Shown here: piece after piece, positions 28,391-36,725 of the stretch | How positions within the stretch are numbered: the first letter of the stretch is position 1 | Layout of the letters: each line of letters starts with the position of its first letter | Assembly: GCF_003854895.1 (NCBI RefSeq) | Contig: NZ_CP033966.1 | Coordinates: 1 to 64,000, forward strand | Direction: 5' to 3' | Source of the DNA: Pigmentiphaga sp. H8 | GTDB lineage: Bacteria > Pseudomonadota > Gammaproteobacteria > Burkholderiales > Burkholderiaceae_B | DNA: 64,000 nt | Notes under the pieces: model-generated | The model's database searches: none | Told to the model about the DNA's origin: nothing | What the model saw: only the letters and a program-made list of their open reading frames with translations | Position numbers and translations under genes: made by a program

Positions 28391-29125
28391 ATGCAACCGA
28401 CCGAAGCCCTCCGCGCCGCCTTCACGCCCAAGCAGGTCCTGCGCGCTTCCATCAATGTCGGCAATCCCATACTGGCCAGCCGCGACGGCCCGCACGGCGC
28501 GCGCGGGGTGTCGGTGGACCTGGCGCGGGAACTGGCCAGGCGGCTGGGCGTGGAACTGGAACTGGTGGTTTTTCCGTCGGCGGGCGAGTCGGTCGAGGCC
28601 GTGGCCGCCGAACAGGCCGACATCGGCTTTTTCGCCATCGATCCCAAGCGCGGCGAGCTCATCTCGTTCACCGATGCCTACGTGGTGATCGAGGGGGCCT
28701 ACCTGGTGCGCGACGGTTCGCCCATCGCCGCCCATGCCGACGTGGACCGGCCGGGCGTGCGGGTCACGGTCGGCAAGGGCAGCGCCTACGATCTCTACCT
28801 GAGCCGCAGCCTGCAGCAGGCCAGCATCGAGCGGGCGGCCACGTCGCCGGCCGTGGTCGACGTGTTCCTGGAAAGCGGGGCCGACGTGGCGGCGGGCGTG
28901 CGCCAGCAGCTCGAGGCCGACGCCGCGCGGCTGGGCGGCGTGCATCTGTTGCCTGGCCACTTCATGCTGATCCGGCAGGCCATGGGCGTGCCCAAGTCGC
29001 GCGGCGAGGCCGCGGCCGACTACCTGCGCGCCTTCGTCGAGGAAATGAAGGCGTCGGGGTTCGTCCAGGAGGCGCTGGCGCGCCATGGGATCACCGGCGC
29101 GGCGGTGCCCCGCGCCGAAGGCTGA
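28391..29125 (+). CDS. Family 3 solute-binding-fold protein without signal peptide
   Basis: A 244-residue protein with the fold of amino-acid-type ABC binding proteins: ASINVGNPILA, GVSVDLARELARRLG, EQADIGFFAIDPKRGE, ISFTDAYVVIEGAYLV and VTVGKGSAYDLYL. The N-terminus (MQPTEALRAAFTPKQ) is polar, with no signal peptide or lipobox, so it would remain cytoplasmic. No transporter genes are adjacent. It could be a cytoplasmic sensor or sequestering protein, or have a non-classical export route. It is convergent with a Bug gene, seven bases apart. Confidence 0.78.
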   Translation: MQPTEALRAAFTPKQVLRASINVGNPILASRDGPHGARGVSVDLARELARRLGVELELVVFPSAGESVEAVAAEQADIGFFAIDPKRGELISFTDAYVVIEGAYLVRDGSPIAAHADVDRPGVRVTVGKGSAYDLYLSRSLQQASIERAATSPAVVDVFLESGADVAAGVRQQLEADAARLGGVHLLPGHFMLIRQAMGVPKSRGEAAADYLRAFVEEMKASGFVQEALARHGITGAAVPRAEG

Positions 29126-29132
29126 ACAGGCC

Positions 29133-30110
29133 CTAGTCCATCTGTACGTGCAGTCTGGAGAACACGTCCGACCAGAACCGCTGTTCCTGGTCGGTGTAGG
29201 CCTTGATCTGCGCGAGGTCCATGTCCACGGTCTCGGCCCCCATTTCCCGTAGCCGTTCGGTGGTCTTGGGCTGGGCGATGGCCTTTCTGATCGACACGTT
29301 CAGTTTCTCCAGGATGGGCCTGGGCGTGCTGGCGGGCGCGAAGATCGCCGCCCACGAGTACAGCCCGAAGCCGATGCCCGATTCGCGCAAGGTGGGCAGG
29401 CTGGGCATCAGGTCCGTGCGTTCCGGGCTGGTCACAGCCAGCGCCCGGACCAGTCCCTGGTCGATGAAGGGTTTGGCCGAGGCCAGCACCGCGAACATCA
29501 TCTGCACCTGTCCACCCACCAGGTCGTTCAAGGCCGGCGCTTCTCCGCGATAGGGAACGTGGACGATGTCCACGCCGGCGGCGCTCTTGAAGATCTCGCC
29601 GTTCAGGTGCAGGCTGGATCCGCGCCCGCCGGAGGCGAAGTTCAGCTTGCCCGGGCGCGCCTTGGCGTATTGCACCAGTTCCTGGGCCGTGCGTATCGGC
29701 AGGGACTTGTTGACGATGAGCACGCCCGGGTTGCGGGCGATCATGGCGACGGGAACGAGGTCCTTGAAGAAGTCGTAGCTCTGGTTGCGGTAAAGGAAGG
29801 AATTGGTGACGCCCGACAGTCCGCTGACGCCCAGGGTATAGCCGTCGGGCGGGGACTTGGCGACGAAACCCGTGCCGATGTTGCCGTTGGCGCCCGGGCG
29901 GTTGTCGACGATGACGCCTTGCCCCAGGATGGGCTCCAGATCGGCCAGTGCCGCGCGCGCCAGGGAATCGCTGCTGCCGCCCGGCGCGTAGTTGACGACC
30001 ACGCGTATCGGCCGCTCGGGGTAGTTCGATGCGTCGGCCGCGGCGCCGGGAGTGGTGGCCATCGTGCCCGCGAGCAAACCGGCGAATGCGAGGAATTTCA
30101 TGCTGTCCAT
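29133..30110 (-). CDS. Bug-family (TctC-like) periplasmic receptor
   Basis: A 325-residue receptor with a Sec signal (MKFLAFAGLLAGTMATTPGAA). Ligand loops are APGGSSDSLARA, SPPDGYTLGVSG and VPYRGEAPALNDLVGGQ, with SLPTLRESGIGF later. An in-frame ATG three codons in (30101) is an alternative start. It is the last of a leftward run after an ABC-type binding-protein gene (58-base gap), so two unlike receptors are encoded side by side. Confidence 0.92.
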   Translation of the reverse strand: MDSMKFLAFAGLLAGTMATTPGAAADASNYPERPIRVVVNYAPGGSSDSLARAALADLEPILGQGVIVDNRPGANGNIGTGFVAKSPPDGYTLGVSGLSGVTNSFLYRNQSYDFFKDLVPVAMIARNPGVLIVNKSLPIRTAQELVQYAKARPGKLNFASGGRGSSLHLNGEIFKSAAGVDIVHVPYRGEAPALNDLVGGQVQMMFAVLASAKPFIDQGLVRALAVTSPERTDLMPSLPTLRESGIGFGLYSWAAIFAPASTPRPILEKLNVSIRKAIAQPKTTERLREMGAETVDMDLAQIKAYTDQEQRFWSDVFSRLHVQMD

Positions 30111-30168
30111 ACGACCGACCTCAGTGGATGTGTTGGCTGTCTGTCACGTCGATGCCCGGAACGGATGC

Positions 30169-31107
30169 TCACTCGATCAACACGTCCGCCTCGTCGATCA
30201 AGGACGAGGGAAGCTGGAGTCCGAGCAGGCCGGCATTCTTCAGGTTGAGCGTGGTCGGGCCGCGCATGCTGCGGTCGATGGGGATTTCCGCGGGATCCGC
30301 CCCGTGCAGGATCTGGTCGACGACCTGGGCCATCATCGGCCAACCCTTCTTCTTGCCCGGACTGATGGTCGCCAGGCCGCCCGCGCGGGTGATGGACAAC
30401 TGGTTGCCCACGGCGGGCAGCCGCGCGTCCAGGAAGAGCTTGCCCAGCACGTCGCCGTTCATGTTGAACAAGGCATGGGGCCCCACCAGGACGGCCTGGC
30501 AGCCGTCCCGCTTCATGGCGCGGATGCTCGGCTCGAAGTCCTCGATCCGCAGCGTTTCATAGATCGGCATCTCGCAGCCCATGGTGCGCGCGGCCTCGGC
30601 GAACTCGCGCATCACGGCGGGCGCGGGCGAATAGGTCGGGTTGTACAGATGGCCGATGCGGGTCAGGCCCGGAACCGCCATCTTCAGCAGCCTGACCTTG
30701 GCCCAGTTGTTGTAGGGGATGTAGGAGAAACCGGTGAAGTTCATGCCTGGCCGCCTGTAGCTTTCTGCCAGCCCCGCCTCGATGTGGTTGGTGGCCCAGC
30801 AGACGACGGGAATCCTGACTTCCCGCGTAGCTTGCTTGAGGGCGATGTTGGCGTTGGTCAGGAAAGAGACGATCACGTCCGCGGGCCAGGCCACGAGGGC
30901 GTCGGCATGGGCCTGGACGAGGTCGGGATCGCGGTTGCCGTACAGCTCCTGGTAGACCACGTCGACGTCTTCCCGATAGCCGATGGTCTCCATGCCCCGC
31001 TTGAAATCGACGATGTCTTGCGTGTCGATGACCGGGTCGCCTTTCGCGACGACGTGAATCAGGCCGACCCGGTACGGTCTGCCCGGCCCCTTGTGTGCCT
31101 CTTGCAT
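30169..31107 (-). CDS. ABC-type substrate-binding protein (PF04392-like), no signal peptide
   Basis: A 312-residue periplasmic-binding-fold protein related to the PF04392 group: RVGLIHVVAKGDP, FKRGMETIGYREDVDVVYQE, DVIVSFLTNANIALKQAT, then GHLYNPTYSPAPAVM and DARLPAVGNQLSI. Family members normally have a signal peptide; this one starts MQEAHKGPGRPY and has none. The ATG at 31107 has a good GGGAGA site. No ATPase or permease is adjacent. A palindrome at 31138-31156 lies just upstream, beside an IclR gene. Confidence 0.8.
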   Translation of the reverse strand: MQEAHKGPGRPYRVGLIHVVAKGDPVIDTQDIVDFKRGMETIGYREDVDVVYQELYGNRDPDLVQAHADALVAWPADVIVSFLTNANIALKQATREVRIPVVCWATNHIEAGLAESYRRPGMNFTGFSYIPYNNWAKVRLLKMAVPGLTRIGHLYNPTYSPAPAVMREFAEAARTMGCEMPIYETLRIEDFEPSIRAMKRDGCQAVLVGPHALFNMNGDVLGKLFLDARLPAVGNQLSITRAGGLATISPGKKKGWPMMAQVVDQILHGADPAEIPIDRSMRGPTTLNLKNAGLLGLQLPSSLIDEADVLIE

Positions 31108-31137
31108 GAATGTCTCCCTTCCATGCGTTGCCGCGTT

Positions 31138-31156
31138 TGTTCTGAAATAGAGAACA
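31138..31156. promoter_or_regulatory. TGTTCT-N7-AGAACA inverted repeat
   Basis: Perfect six-base arms (31138-31143 and 31151-31156) around GAAATAG, 31 bases upstream of the ABC-type binding-protein gene and 140 bases after the IclR stop. IclR-family operators are often short inverted repeats of this type, so the neighbouring IclR is the best candidate. Confidence 0.5.
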
Positions 31157-31295
31157 GCGTATCGAAATATGAACCTATGATAAGCATCGGCGCGCAAGGC
31201 CGTCAATCGGGAGATGCGTGCGCGGACGACGTGCGACGGCCTCGGCGTCCCCATGGGGACGCGAGGCGGTCAGGCGGAAGCGAAGGGGAACAGGG

Positions 31296-32039
31296 TCAGG
31301 CGGAAGAGCCGAGTTTTTCCGAGACCCGGCGGGCGGCTTCGCACACCCGCTGCGCATGGTCGCGCATCAGCTTGGGCGTGAGGCGGTCGGTCGGGCCTGA
31401 AATGCCGATGGCCGCAACGGCCTTGCCGTGGCGGTTGAAGACGGGTGCGGCCAGTCCGCCTATCCGTTCCCGCCATTCGCCGCGATTGACCGCATAGCCG
31501 AGCTTGCGCACGCCGGCGAGTTCCTTGCGCAGGGCCGCGTCGTCGGCCAGGGACAGCCGCGTGTGGGGAGCGAGCGCCGCGGCTGCGGCGGCGATGATGT
31601 CGTCGTCCTGGTAGGCCAGCATCGCCTTGCCCGTCGCGACGGCGCTGGCGGGCGCCCGGCCGCCGACCTCGGTGTACGCCCGGATGGGCTGCGGGCTGTC
31701 GATCTTCTCGAGGTAGATGACCTCGGTCTTGTCGAGTATCGACAGATGCACCGTTTCACGCGTCTCGAGCGCGAGGCTTTCCATTTCCGGCAAGGCCACG
31801 GTGCGCACCGCCAGCCGTCCCACGATCTTTTCGCCCAGGCTCCAGATCTTGGGCGTGGCGAAATACTTGCCTTCGACGGAATCGACATAGCCGAGCGCGG
31901 CCAGCGTCTGCAACAGACGGTGCGCGTTGCTCTTGGACAGTTCGAGTTCGCTGGCGATGTTGGTGACCCCGCGCGGCGTATCGCTGTCCGCCAGGGCCTC
32001 GAGCAATTTCAGGCCCTTCGAAAGGGTCTTGTCGATCAT
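31296..32039 (-). CDS. IclR-family transcriptional regulator
   Basis: A 247-residue IclR regulator: HTH in KGLKLLEALADSD and ELELSKSNAHRLLQTLAALGYVD, effector domain with YLEKIDSPQPIRAYTEVGGRAP and ATGKAMLAYQ. GGAGACCTTCCC precedes the ATG. It is 16 bases downstream of a second IclR gene, an unusual tandem, and upstream of the ABC-type binding-protein gene that carries a palindrome in its leader. Confidence 0.9.
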   Translation of the reverse strand: MIDKTLSKGLKLLEALADSDTPRGVTNIASELELSKSNAHRLLQTLAALGYVDSVEGKYFATPKIWSLGEKIVGRLAVRTVALPEMESLALETRETVHLSILDKTEVIYLEKIDSPQPIRAYTEVGGRAPASAVATGKAMLAYQDDDIIAAAAAALAPHTRLSLADDAALRKELAGVRKLGYAVNRGEWRERIGGLAAPVFNRHGKAVAAIGISGPTDRLTPKLMRDHAQRVCEAARRVSEKLGSSA

Positions 32040-32055
32040 GGGAAGGTCTCCTGGG

Positions 32056-32847
32056 CTACCGCAGGCGCCGCCCAGGCCCCGCCAGGCTGCGCTCGATCCG
32101 CTTTCTTCTTTCCTCCAGCGCCTTGACCAGCGCCGGCACCCGCTCGGGCCGTATCCGGTCTTCCACCGCGCTCAGGCTCAGCGCCGCCATGGGCGCGCCG
32201 TGCGCATCCGACACCCGCACCGCCAGGCCGCGCACGCCGGTCATGACCAGGCCGTCGCTTAGCGCATAGCCGTCCTCGCGCGCCCGCGCGACGGCGGCGC
32301 GCAGCGACGGTTCGGACACGTTGGGATAGGCCCGCAGCGGTTCGCGTATCGATTCGAACACCAGTTCCGCTTCGTCCTCGGGCAGGGCCGCGATCATGAT
32401 GATGCCGCCCGCCCCCACGCCCAGCGGTCGGCGCGTGCCGACGTCGACGGTGAAGGCCTTGATGGGATAGGGGCCCATCTTGCGTTCGATGCAGACGGTG
32501 TCGTAGCCCGAGCGCACCGCCAGGAAGGCAGTGTCGCCGGTTTCGTCGGCCAGCGCCTGCATGTCGGGTCCGCACAGCTGGCGCAGGTCGGCGCGGCCGC
32601 TGGAGACGGACCAGCCCAGCACCGCCATTTCCATGCCCAGGCGGTAGCGCCGGGTGTCTTCGTCCTGTTCGACCAGGCCATGCTGCAGCAGCGAGGTCAG
32701 CAGCCGGTGGACGGTGGGCTTGGACAGGCCGGAGGCATGCTGGAGGTCGATCAGGCGCAGGCCGGATTCGCCGGCCGACGCCAGGAGCCGCAGCACCGCG
32801 ACGGCCCGGTCCACGGTCTGCGCGCCGCTGGTGTCGGGACGGTTCAT
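32056..32847 (-). CDS. IclR-family transcriptional regulator
   Basis: A 263-residue IclR regulator with HTH in VDRAVAVLRLLASAGE and HASGLSKPTVHRLLTSLLQHGLVEQ and the usual effector domain (GVGAGGIIMIAALPEDE). The start is uncertain: the ATG at 32847 gives a family-like N-terminus, while a GTG at 32880 overlaps the Bug stop (GTGA) and would couple translation. It ends the leftward operon M19-RraA-NIPSNAP-Bug-IclR and probably regulates it through the GGTCC repeats at 36.04-36.12 kb. Confidence 0.88.
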   Translation of the reverse strand: MNRPDTSGAQTVDRAVAVLRLLASAGESGLRLIDLQHASGLSKPTVHRLLTSLLQHGLVEQDEDTRRYRLGMEMAVLGWSVSSGRADLRQLCGPDMQALADETGDTAFLAVRSGYDTVCIERKMGPYPIKAFTVDVGTRRPLGVGAGGIIMIAALPEDEAELVFESIREPLRAYPNVSEPSLRAAVARAREDGYALSDGLVMTGVRGLAVRVSDAHGAPMAALSLSAVEDRIRPERVPALVKALEERRKRIERSLAGPGRRLR

Positions 32848-32876
32848 GGCGCGCATCGTAGCACGCAGGATGGCCG

Positions 32877-33854
32877 TCACTCGCCGTCTAGCTTGATGCC
32901 GGTCTTGCTGACGATGCCGCTGTACAGATCGATCTGCTGTTTCCAGAACGCGGCCAGTTCCGCGGGCGTGGAGCCGACGGCCTCGGACCCCGCGTCCTTG
33001 AATCGCTGGCGCGATTGCGGGTCTTTCGCGGCGGCCGAGACGGCTGCTGCCAGGCGGTCCAGGACGGGCTTGGGCGTGCCGGCCGGCGCGTAGATCGCGA
33101 CCCAGAACGGGAATGCGTAGCCGGGCACGGCTTCGGCCACGGTGGGCACGTCGGGCAGCATGGGCGAGCGTTCGGTGGTGGTCACGCCCAGTGCCCGCAC
33201 CCGCCCTTCATGGATGTTGCCGATCTGCGGCGGCACGCCGTCCAGCATCATGTGGATGCGTCCGCCCAGCAGGTCCTGCATGGCGGCCGCCGTGCCCTTG
33301 TAGGGCACGTGCTGCATGTTGACGCCGGCCAGGGTCTTGAACAGTTCCGAGGCCAGGTGGATGGCGGTGCCGTTGCCGGAAGACCCGTAGTTGTACTTGT
33401 CGGGATTCTTCTTGAGCAGTTCGACGAACTCCTTCATGTTCCTGGCCGGCACCTTGGGATTGACCACCATGACCAGGGGGAACTGGGCGACCAGGGATAC
33501 GGGCGCGAAGTCCTTGACCGGGTCGAAGCCCAACCGCTCCTTGCCCAGCAGGCCGGTGGCGACGGCGGACGAGGAATTGAAGATCAGGGTGTAGCCGTCG
33601 GGCGCCGCGTTGGCCACGGTCTTGGCGGCGATGGCGCCGCCGGCGCCGGCCATGTTTTCCACGACGACCTGCTGCTTGAGGTCTTCGGCCATTTTCACCG
33701 CGGCGATGCGGGCCAGCTGGTCGATGCCGCCGCCCGGCGAGAACGGCACCAGCAGCCGCACGGGGCGGGTGGGGAAATCGGCCGCGCGGGCTGGCAGGGT
33801 GGCGGTGGCGGCCAGCGCGAAGGCGGCCGTCCAGTGGATGAGGGATTTGTACAT
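32877..33854 (-). CDS. Bug-family (TctC-like) periplasmic receptor
   Basis: A 325-residue receptor, signal MYKSLIHWTAAFALAATATL with cleavage near ARAADFP. Ligand loops are SPGGGIDQLARI, AAPDGYTLIFN and VPYKGTAAAMQDLLGGR. The ATG at 33854 has GGAGA upstream. It belongs to the leftward operon with M19-like, RraA-like, NIPSNAP-like and IclR genes, so its ligand is presumably their substrate. Confidence 0.92.
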   Translation of the reverse strand: MYKSLIHWTAAFALAATATLPARAADFPTRPVRLLVPFSPGGGIDQLARIAAVKMAEDLKQQVVVENMAGAGGAIAAKTVANAAPDGYTLIFNSSSAVATGLLGKERLGFDPVKDFAPVSLVAQFPLVMVVNPKVPARNMKEFVELLKKNPDKYNYGSSGNGTAIHLASELFKTLAGVNMQHVPYKGTAAAMQDLLGGRIHMMLDGVPPQIGNIHEGRVRALGVTTTERSPMLPDVPTVAEAVPGYAFPFWVAIYAPAGTPKPVLDRLAAAVSAAAKDPQSRQRFKDAGSEAVGSTPAELAAFWKQQIDLYSGIVSKTGIKLDGE

Positions 33855-33898
33855 GAGTGTCTCCGTTGCGGGCCTGTCGCGGCCCGTGTCGTGGCGCG

Positions 33899-34264
33899 TC
33901 AGGGTTGGCCGGACAGGTCGAGGCCGCGCGCGTCGTCGATGAGGTGGGCCAGGCGTTCGCGGAAGAAGGGCGCCGGCTTGAGGATGCGGCACTCCTGCGC
34001 CAGCATCAGCGGCCTGGCCTGGACCAGGAACGCCTTCCAGTCCGGATCGGCGAACAGCGCCTCGCGGCAGTCCATGCGCTGTTGCAGGCTGCGGTAGCCC
34101 CACTGCGTGACGGTCTGGTTCAGGGCGCCGATCTCGCTCACGTAGTAGCCCAGCAGCGCGGGCAGGTGGCGCATCTGGGCGGCCATGCCTTCCTTCCTGT
34201 AGAGCGCGACGAAGGCGTCGAGGTTGCCCGGGTGGTAGGTATAGAGGCGCTGTTCGATGATCAT
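33899..34264 (-). CDS. NIPSNAP-like family protein
   Basis: A 121-residue single-domain protein of the NIPSNAP/dimeric alpha-beta barrel type: IIEQRLYTYHPGNLDAFVALYRKEG, YYVSEIGALNQTVTQWGYRS and a charged middle region. Such small barrels in catabolic operons may be isomerases or lyases, but no activity can be assigned. Its ATG overlaps the stop of the RraA-like gene (ATGA), so the two are translationally coupled. Confidence 0.82.
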   Translation of the reverse strand: MIIEQRLYTYHPGNLDAFVALYRKEGMAAQMRHLPALLGYYVSEIGALNQTVTQWGYRSLQQRMDCREALFADPDWKAFLVQARPLMLAQECRILKPAPFFRERLAHLIDDARGLDLSGQP

Positions 34265-35025
34265 GTCGCCTCCCGCTGGTCCTGGCTGAACTTGTAGACG
34301 TGGGTGCGCCTGGCCAGTTCGGGAATGGGCATGCCGTCCTGGATGTCGCGGTAGCGGCGGGCCTCGCCTTCGCCGATTTCCTGGGCGCGCTTGAGCACCG
34401 TCTCGACGGCTTCGCGCGGGATGAAGCAGATCGCGCCTTCGTCGGCCACCACCAGGTCGCCGGGCCGCACCTGCACGCCGCGTATGTGCACGATGCCGTT
34501 GATGGCGACGGTTTCCAGGCGCCACTTGCCGGTGATGGAGCTGACGCCGCGAGACCAGATCGGGAAGTCCTGCGAGCGCGACTGTTCCACGTCGCGGATG
34601 GCGCCGTCGATGACGGCGCCCGCCTCGCCCTGGCGCTTGGCGATGGCGGCCGACAGTCCGCCCATGTTGGAGACGCCCACGACGCCTTCGATGACGAGCA
34701 CGTCGCCCGGCTCGGCCAGGTTGTGGGCCTCGATCTCGGCCATCTTGGAGATGCGGTCCTTGGCGCCCTTGTAGGCGTCGTCGCGCTGCTCGACGTTGCG
34801 CAGGGTCAGCGCCGGGCCGGCCATGCGCCGCCCGGGCAGGGTGGGCGGCAGGTCGCAGCCCGGCACCACGCCGCACAGGCCCAGCTCGTCCATGGCGTCG
34901 GACACGGTGCCGGTCAGGTCCTCCAGCGCCAGGAAGGCGTCGATGACGGCCTGCGGATAGCGGGGGATGTCGAGGTCGCCGAAGACGGCGGCGGGCAGCT
35001 TGCCCAGGGGAGTCTTGCTGGTCAT
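34261..35025 (-). CDS. RraA-like / HMG aldolase-family protein
   Basis: A 254-residue member of the RraA family, which includes 4-hydroxy-4-methyl-2-oxoglutarate aldolase and oxaloacetate decarboxylases as well as the RNase E inhibitor RraA. The substrate-binding region GAVIDGAIRDVEQSR and the metal-site neighbourhood PGDLVVADEGAICFIP match enzyme members, and the catabolic setting favours an aldolase or decarboxylase. AAGGA precedes the ATG. It sits between the M19-like and NIPSNAP-like genes. Confidence 0.87.
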   Translation of the reverse strand: MTSKTPLGKLPAAVFGDLDIPRYPQAVIDAFLALEDLTGTVSDAMDELGLCGVVPGCDLPPTLPGRRMAGPALTLRNVEQRDDAYKGAKDRISKMAEIEAHNLAEPGDVLVIEGVVGVSNMGGLSAAIAKRQGEAGAVIDGAIRDVEQSRSQDFPIWSRGVSSITGKWRLETVAINGIVHIRGVQVRPGDLVVADEGAICFIPREAVETVLKRAQEIGEGEARRYRDIQDGMPIPELARRTHVYKFSQDQREAT

Positions 35026-35041
35026 GGGATGTCCTTGGAGG

Positions 35042-36013
35042 TCAGGCGGCGGGCGTGCCCGCCATCACGATGCGAAAGAGGCGCAGGAAGTTGTCGCGGG
35101 CGATGGCGTCGATGTCGCGGCGCGCCAGGCCGATGTCCGCCAGGCCGGCCAGCATGTCCTGCTGGGCCTGCAGGTCGTCGATGGGATAGCGCCACGGCCA
35201 GGTTCCGTAGACCTCGGGCTTGCGCATGAATTCCTGGTAGCGTTCGGCCGGCTGGTCGGTGATGAAGTCCGAGCCTATGCCCACGTGCGCCACGCCGATG
35301 CGGTCGATGGCATAGCGGATGTGCGCCACCACGTCCTGCACGCCCGGCGTCTCGCCCGGCATGCGCACCAGCGGCGGCAGGTAGGTGATGCCCAGCACGC
35401 CGCCGTTGGCCTTGAGCGCGTCCAGCAGGGCGTCGCTCTTGTTGCGGGCGTTGGGGCACAGGGCGTAGGCATTGGCGTGCGTCACCGCCACCGGATGGCG
35501 CGAGATGGCCAGTACGTCCAGGCCGCTGCGGTCGCCCACGTGCGACAGGTCGATGACGATGCCCAGGTCGTTCAGCACGGCCACCAGCTCGCGTCCCAGC
35601 GAGGACAGGCCGGCGTCGGCCGGCTCGGCGCAGCCGTCGCCATACAGGTTGCGGATGTTGTGCGCGACCTGGATCACGCGCACGCCCAGCGCGTGGAAGA
35701 GCTCCATCAGTTTCAGGTCGCGCTCCACGCCCGGCACGTTCTGGTAGCCCAGCACGATGCCCAGCTTGCCTGCCTGCCTGGCGCGCTCGAAGCCGTCGCC
35801 GTCCTCGACCACCTGGACCAGGTCCGACAGGGTGGCGAGGTGCGCGCGGTAGTCCGCCAACTGATTCAGCGAATGGCGCAGGTCGGGAATGGGATTGATG
35901 CCGCGAAAATTGTTCAGCGTGATGTGGACGGCTTCCACGCCGTGGGCCAGGCTGGCTTCGGCGTAGGCGGCGGTCATGCGCGCGCCGTTCAGCAAGTCGA
36001 ATACCTTGATCAT
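35042..36013 (-). CDS. Peptidase M19 (renal dipeptidase)-like protein
   Basis: A 323-residue TIM-barrel amidohydrolase of the M19 family: LGVRVIQVAHNIRNLYGDG, LSSLGRELVAVLNDLGIVIDLSHVG, AVTHANAYAL and HVGIGSDFI. The histidines of the SHVG and THANA motifs are kept. The N-terminal HxD zinc motif is absent (FDLLNG stands at its place), and the bridging glutamate appears to be glutamine in LGYQNVPG. The metal centre is therefore incomplete and the reaction may differ from dipeptide hydrolysis. First gene of the leftward operon. Confidence 0.82.
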   Translation of the reverse strand: MIKVFDLLNGARMTAAYAEASLAHGVEAVHITLNNFRGINPIPDLRHSLNQLADYRAHLATLSDLVQVVEDGDGFERARQAGKLGIVLGYQNVPGVERDLKLMELFHALGVRVIQVAHNIRNLYGDGCAEPADAGLSSLGRELVAVLNDLGIVIDLSHVGDRSGLDVLAISRHPVAVTHANAYALCPNARNKSDALLDALKANGGVLGITYLPPLVRMPGETPGVQDVVAHIRYAIDRIGVAHVGIGSDFITDQPAERYQEFMRKPEVYGTWPWRYPIDDLQAQQDMLAGLADIGLARRDIDAIARDNFLRLFRIVMAGTPAA

Positions 36014-36040
36014 GCTCGATGGCTTTCCTAGTGATTTGCT

Positions 36041-36057
36041 GGTCCGTAATATGGACC
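36041..36057. promoter_or_regulatory. Operator-like repeat GGTCC-N7-GGACC, copy 1
   Basis: GGTCC (36041-36045) and GGACC (36053-36057) with GTAATAT between them. A second copy of the same design lies 65 bases away, in the gap between the divergent M19 and molybdenum-hydroxylase operons. Confidence 0.6.
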
Positions 36058-36105
36058 GGCGAGAGCAGGATTTTCTGTTCGGCTGATCCCCATGTCGAGA
36101 TTGAT

Positions 36106-36122
36106 GGTCCGGTATGTGGACC
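36106..36122. promoter_or_regulatory. Operator-like repeat GGTCC-N7-GGACC, copy 2
   Basis: GGTCC (36106-36110) and GGACC (36118-36122) around GGTATGT, with a further T/A pair outside. It shares the spacer length and an AT at the same spacer position with copy 1. The pair would suit a regulator controlling both divergent operons, most likely the IclR at 32056. Confidence 0.6.
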
Positions 36123-36211
36123 AAATGGACGAAACGGCGCAATCGCCCGCTCCCGGCCGGGCCGGAGCGGGAACGACAGTTGCTGCGGCTTCGAGTCTTC
36201 CGGAGATCGCC

Positions 36212-36715
36212 ATGTGCCCTACCCCCGCCTCGCAGCCCGCCATGTTCCTGTCGACGAAAGTGGGCCTGACCGTCAACGGCGCGCGCCACGAACTGCGCCT
36301 GGACCCCCGCACCACCCTGCTCGATTGCCTGCGCGAACACCTGGCCCTGGCCGGGACCAAGAAGGGCTGCGACCACGGGCAGTGCGGCGCCTGTACCGTC
36401 CACCTGGACGGCCGGCGCGTCAACGCCTGCCTGGTGCTGGCGGCCACGCTGGATGGCCGGGAGGTGACCACGGTGGAAGGGCTGGCCCGGGACGGCCAAC
36501 TGCACCCGGTGCAGGCGGCCTTCCTGGAGCAGGATGCCTATCAGTGCGGCTATTGCACGGCCGGCCAGATCATGTCGGCGGCGGCGCTGCTGTCCGAGCC
36601 CTGCGGCGAGACGGACGCCGACATCCGGGAAGCCATGAGCGGCAACCTGTGCCGTTGCGGCGCCTACCAGAACATCCTGGCGGCCGTGCGGCAGGCGCGC
36701 CGCGGCATCGCGTAG
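36212..36715 (+). CDS. Molybdenum hydroxylase, 2Fe-2S small subunit (PaoA-like)
   Basis: A 167-residue electron-transfer subunit of the xanthine oxidase family. It carries two 2Fe-2S clusters: plant-type C53, C58, C61, C73 (GCDHGQCGACTVHLDG) and helical-domain C112, C115, C147, C149 (QCGYC and LCRCGAY). The ATG at 36212 has GGAG six bases upstream; a longer frame from 36092 shows no signal. Unlike E. coli PaoA it has no Tat signal, so the enzyme should be cytoplasmic. First gene of a small-medium-large operon. Confidence 0.92.
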   Translation: MCPTPASQPAMFLSTKVGLTVNGARHELRLDPRTTLLDCLREHLALAGTKKGCDHGQCGACTVHLDGRRVNACLVLAATLDGREVTTVEGLARDGQLHPVQAAFLEQDAYQCGYCTAGQIMSAAALLSEPCGETDADIREAMSGNLCRCGAYQNILAAVRQARRGIA

Positions 36716-36725
36716 CGGGGCGGCC

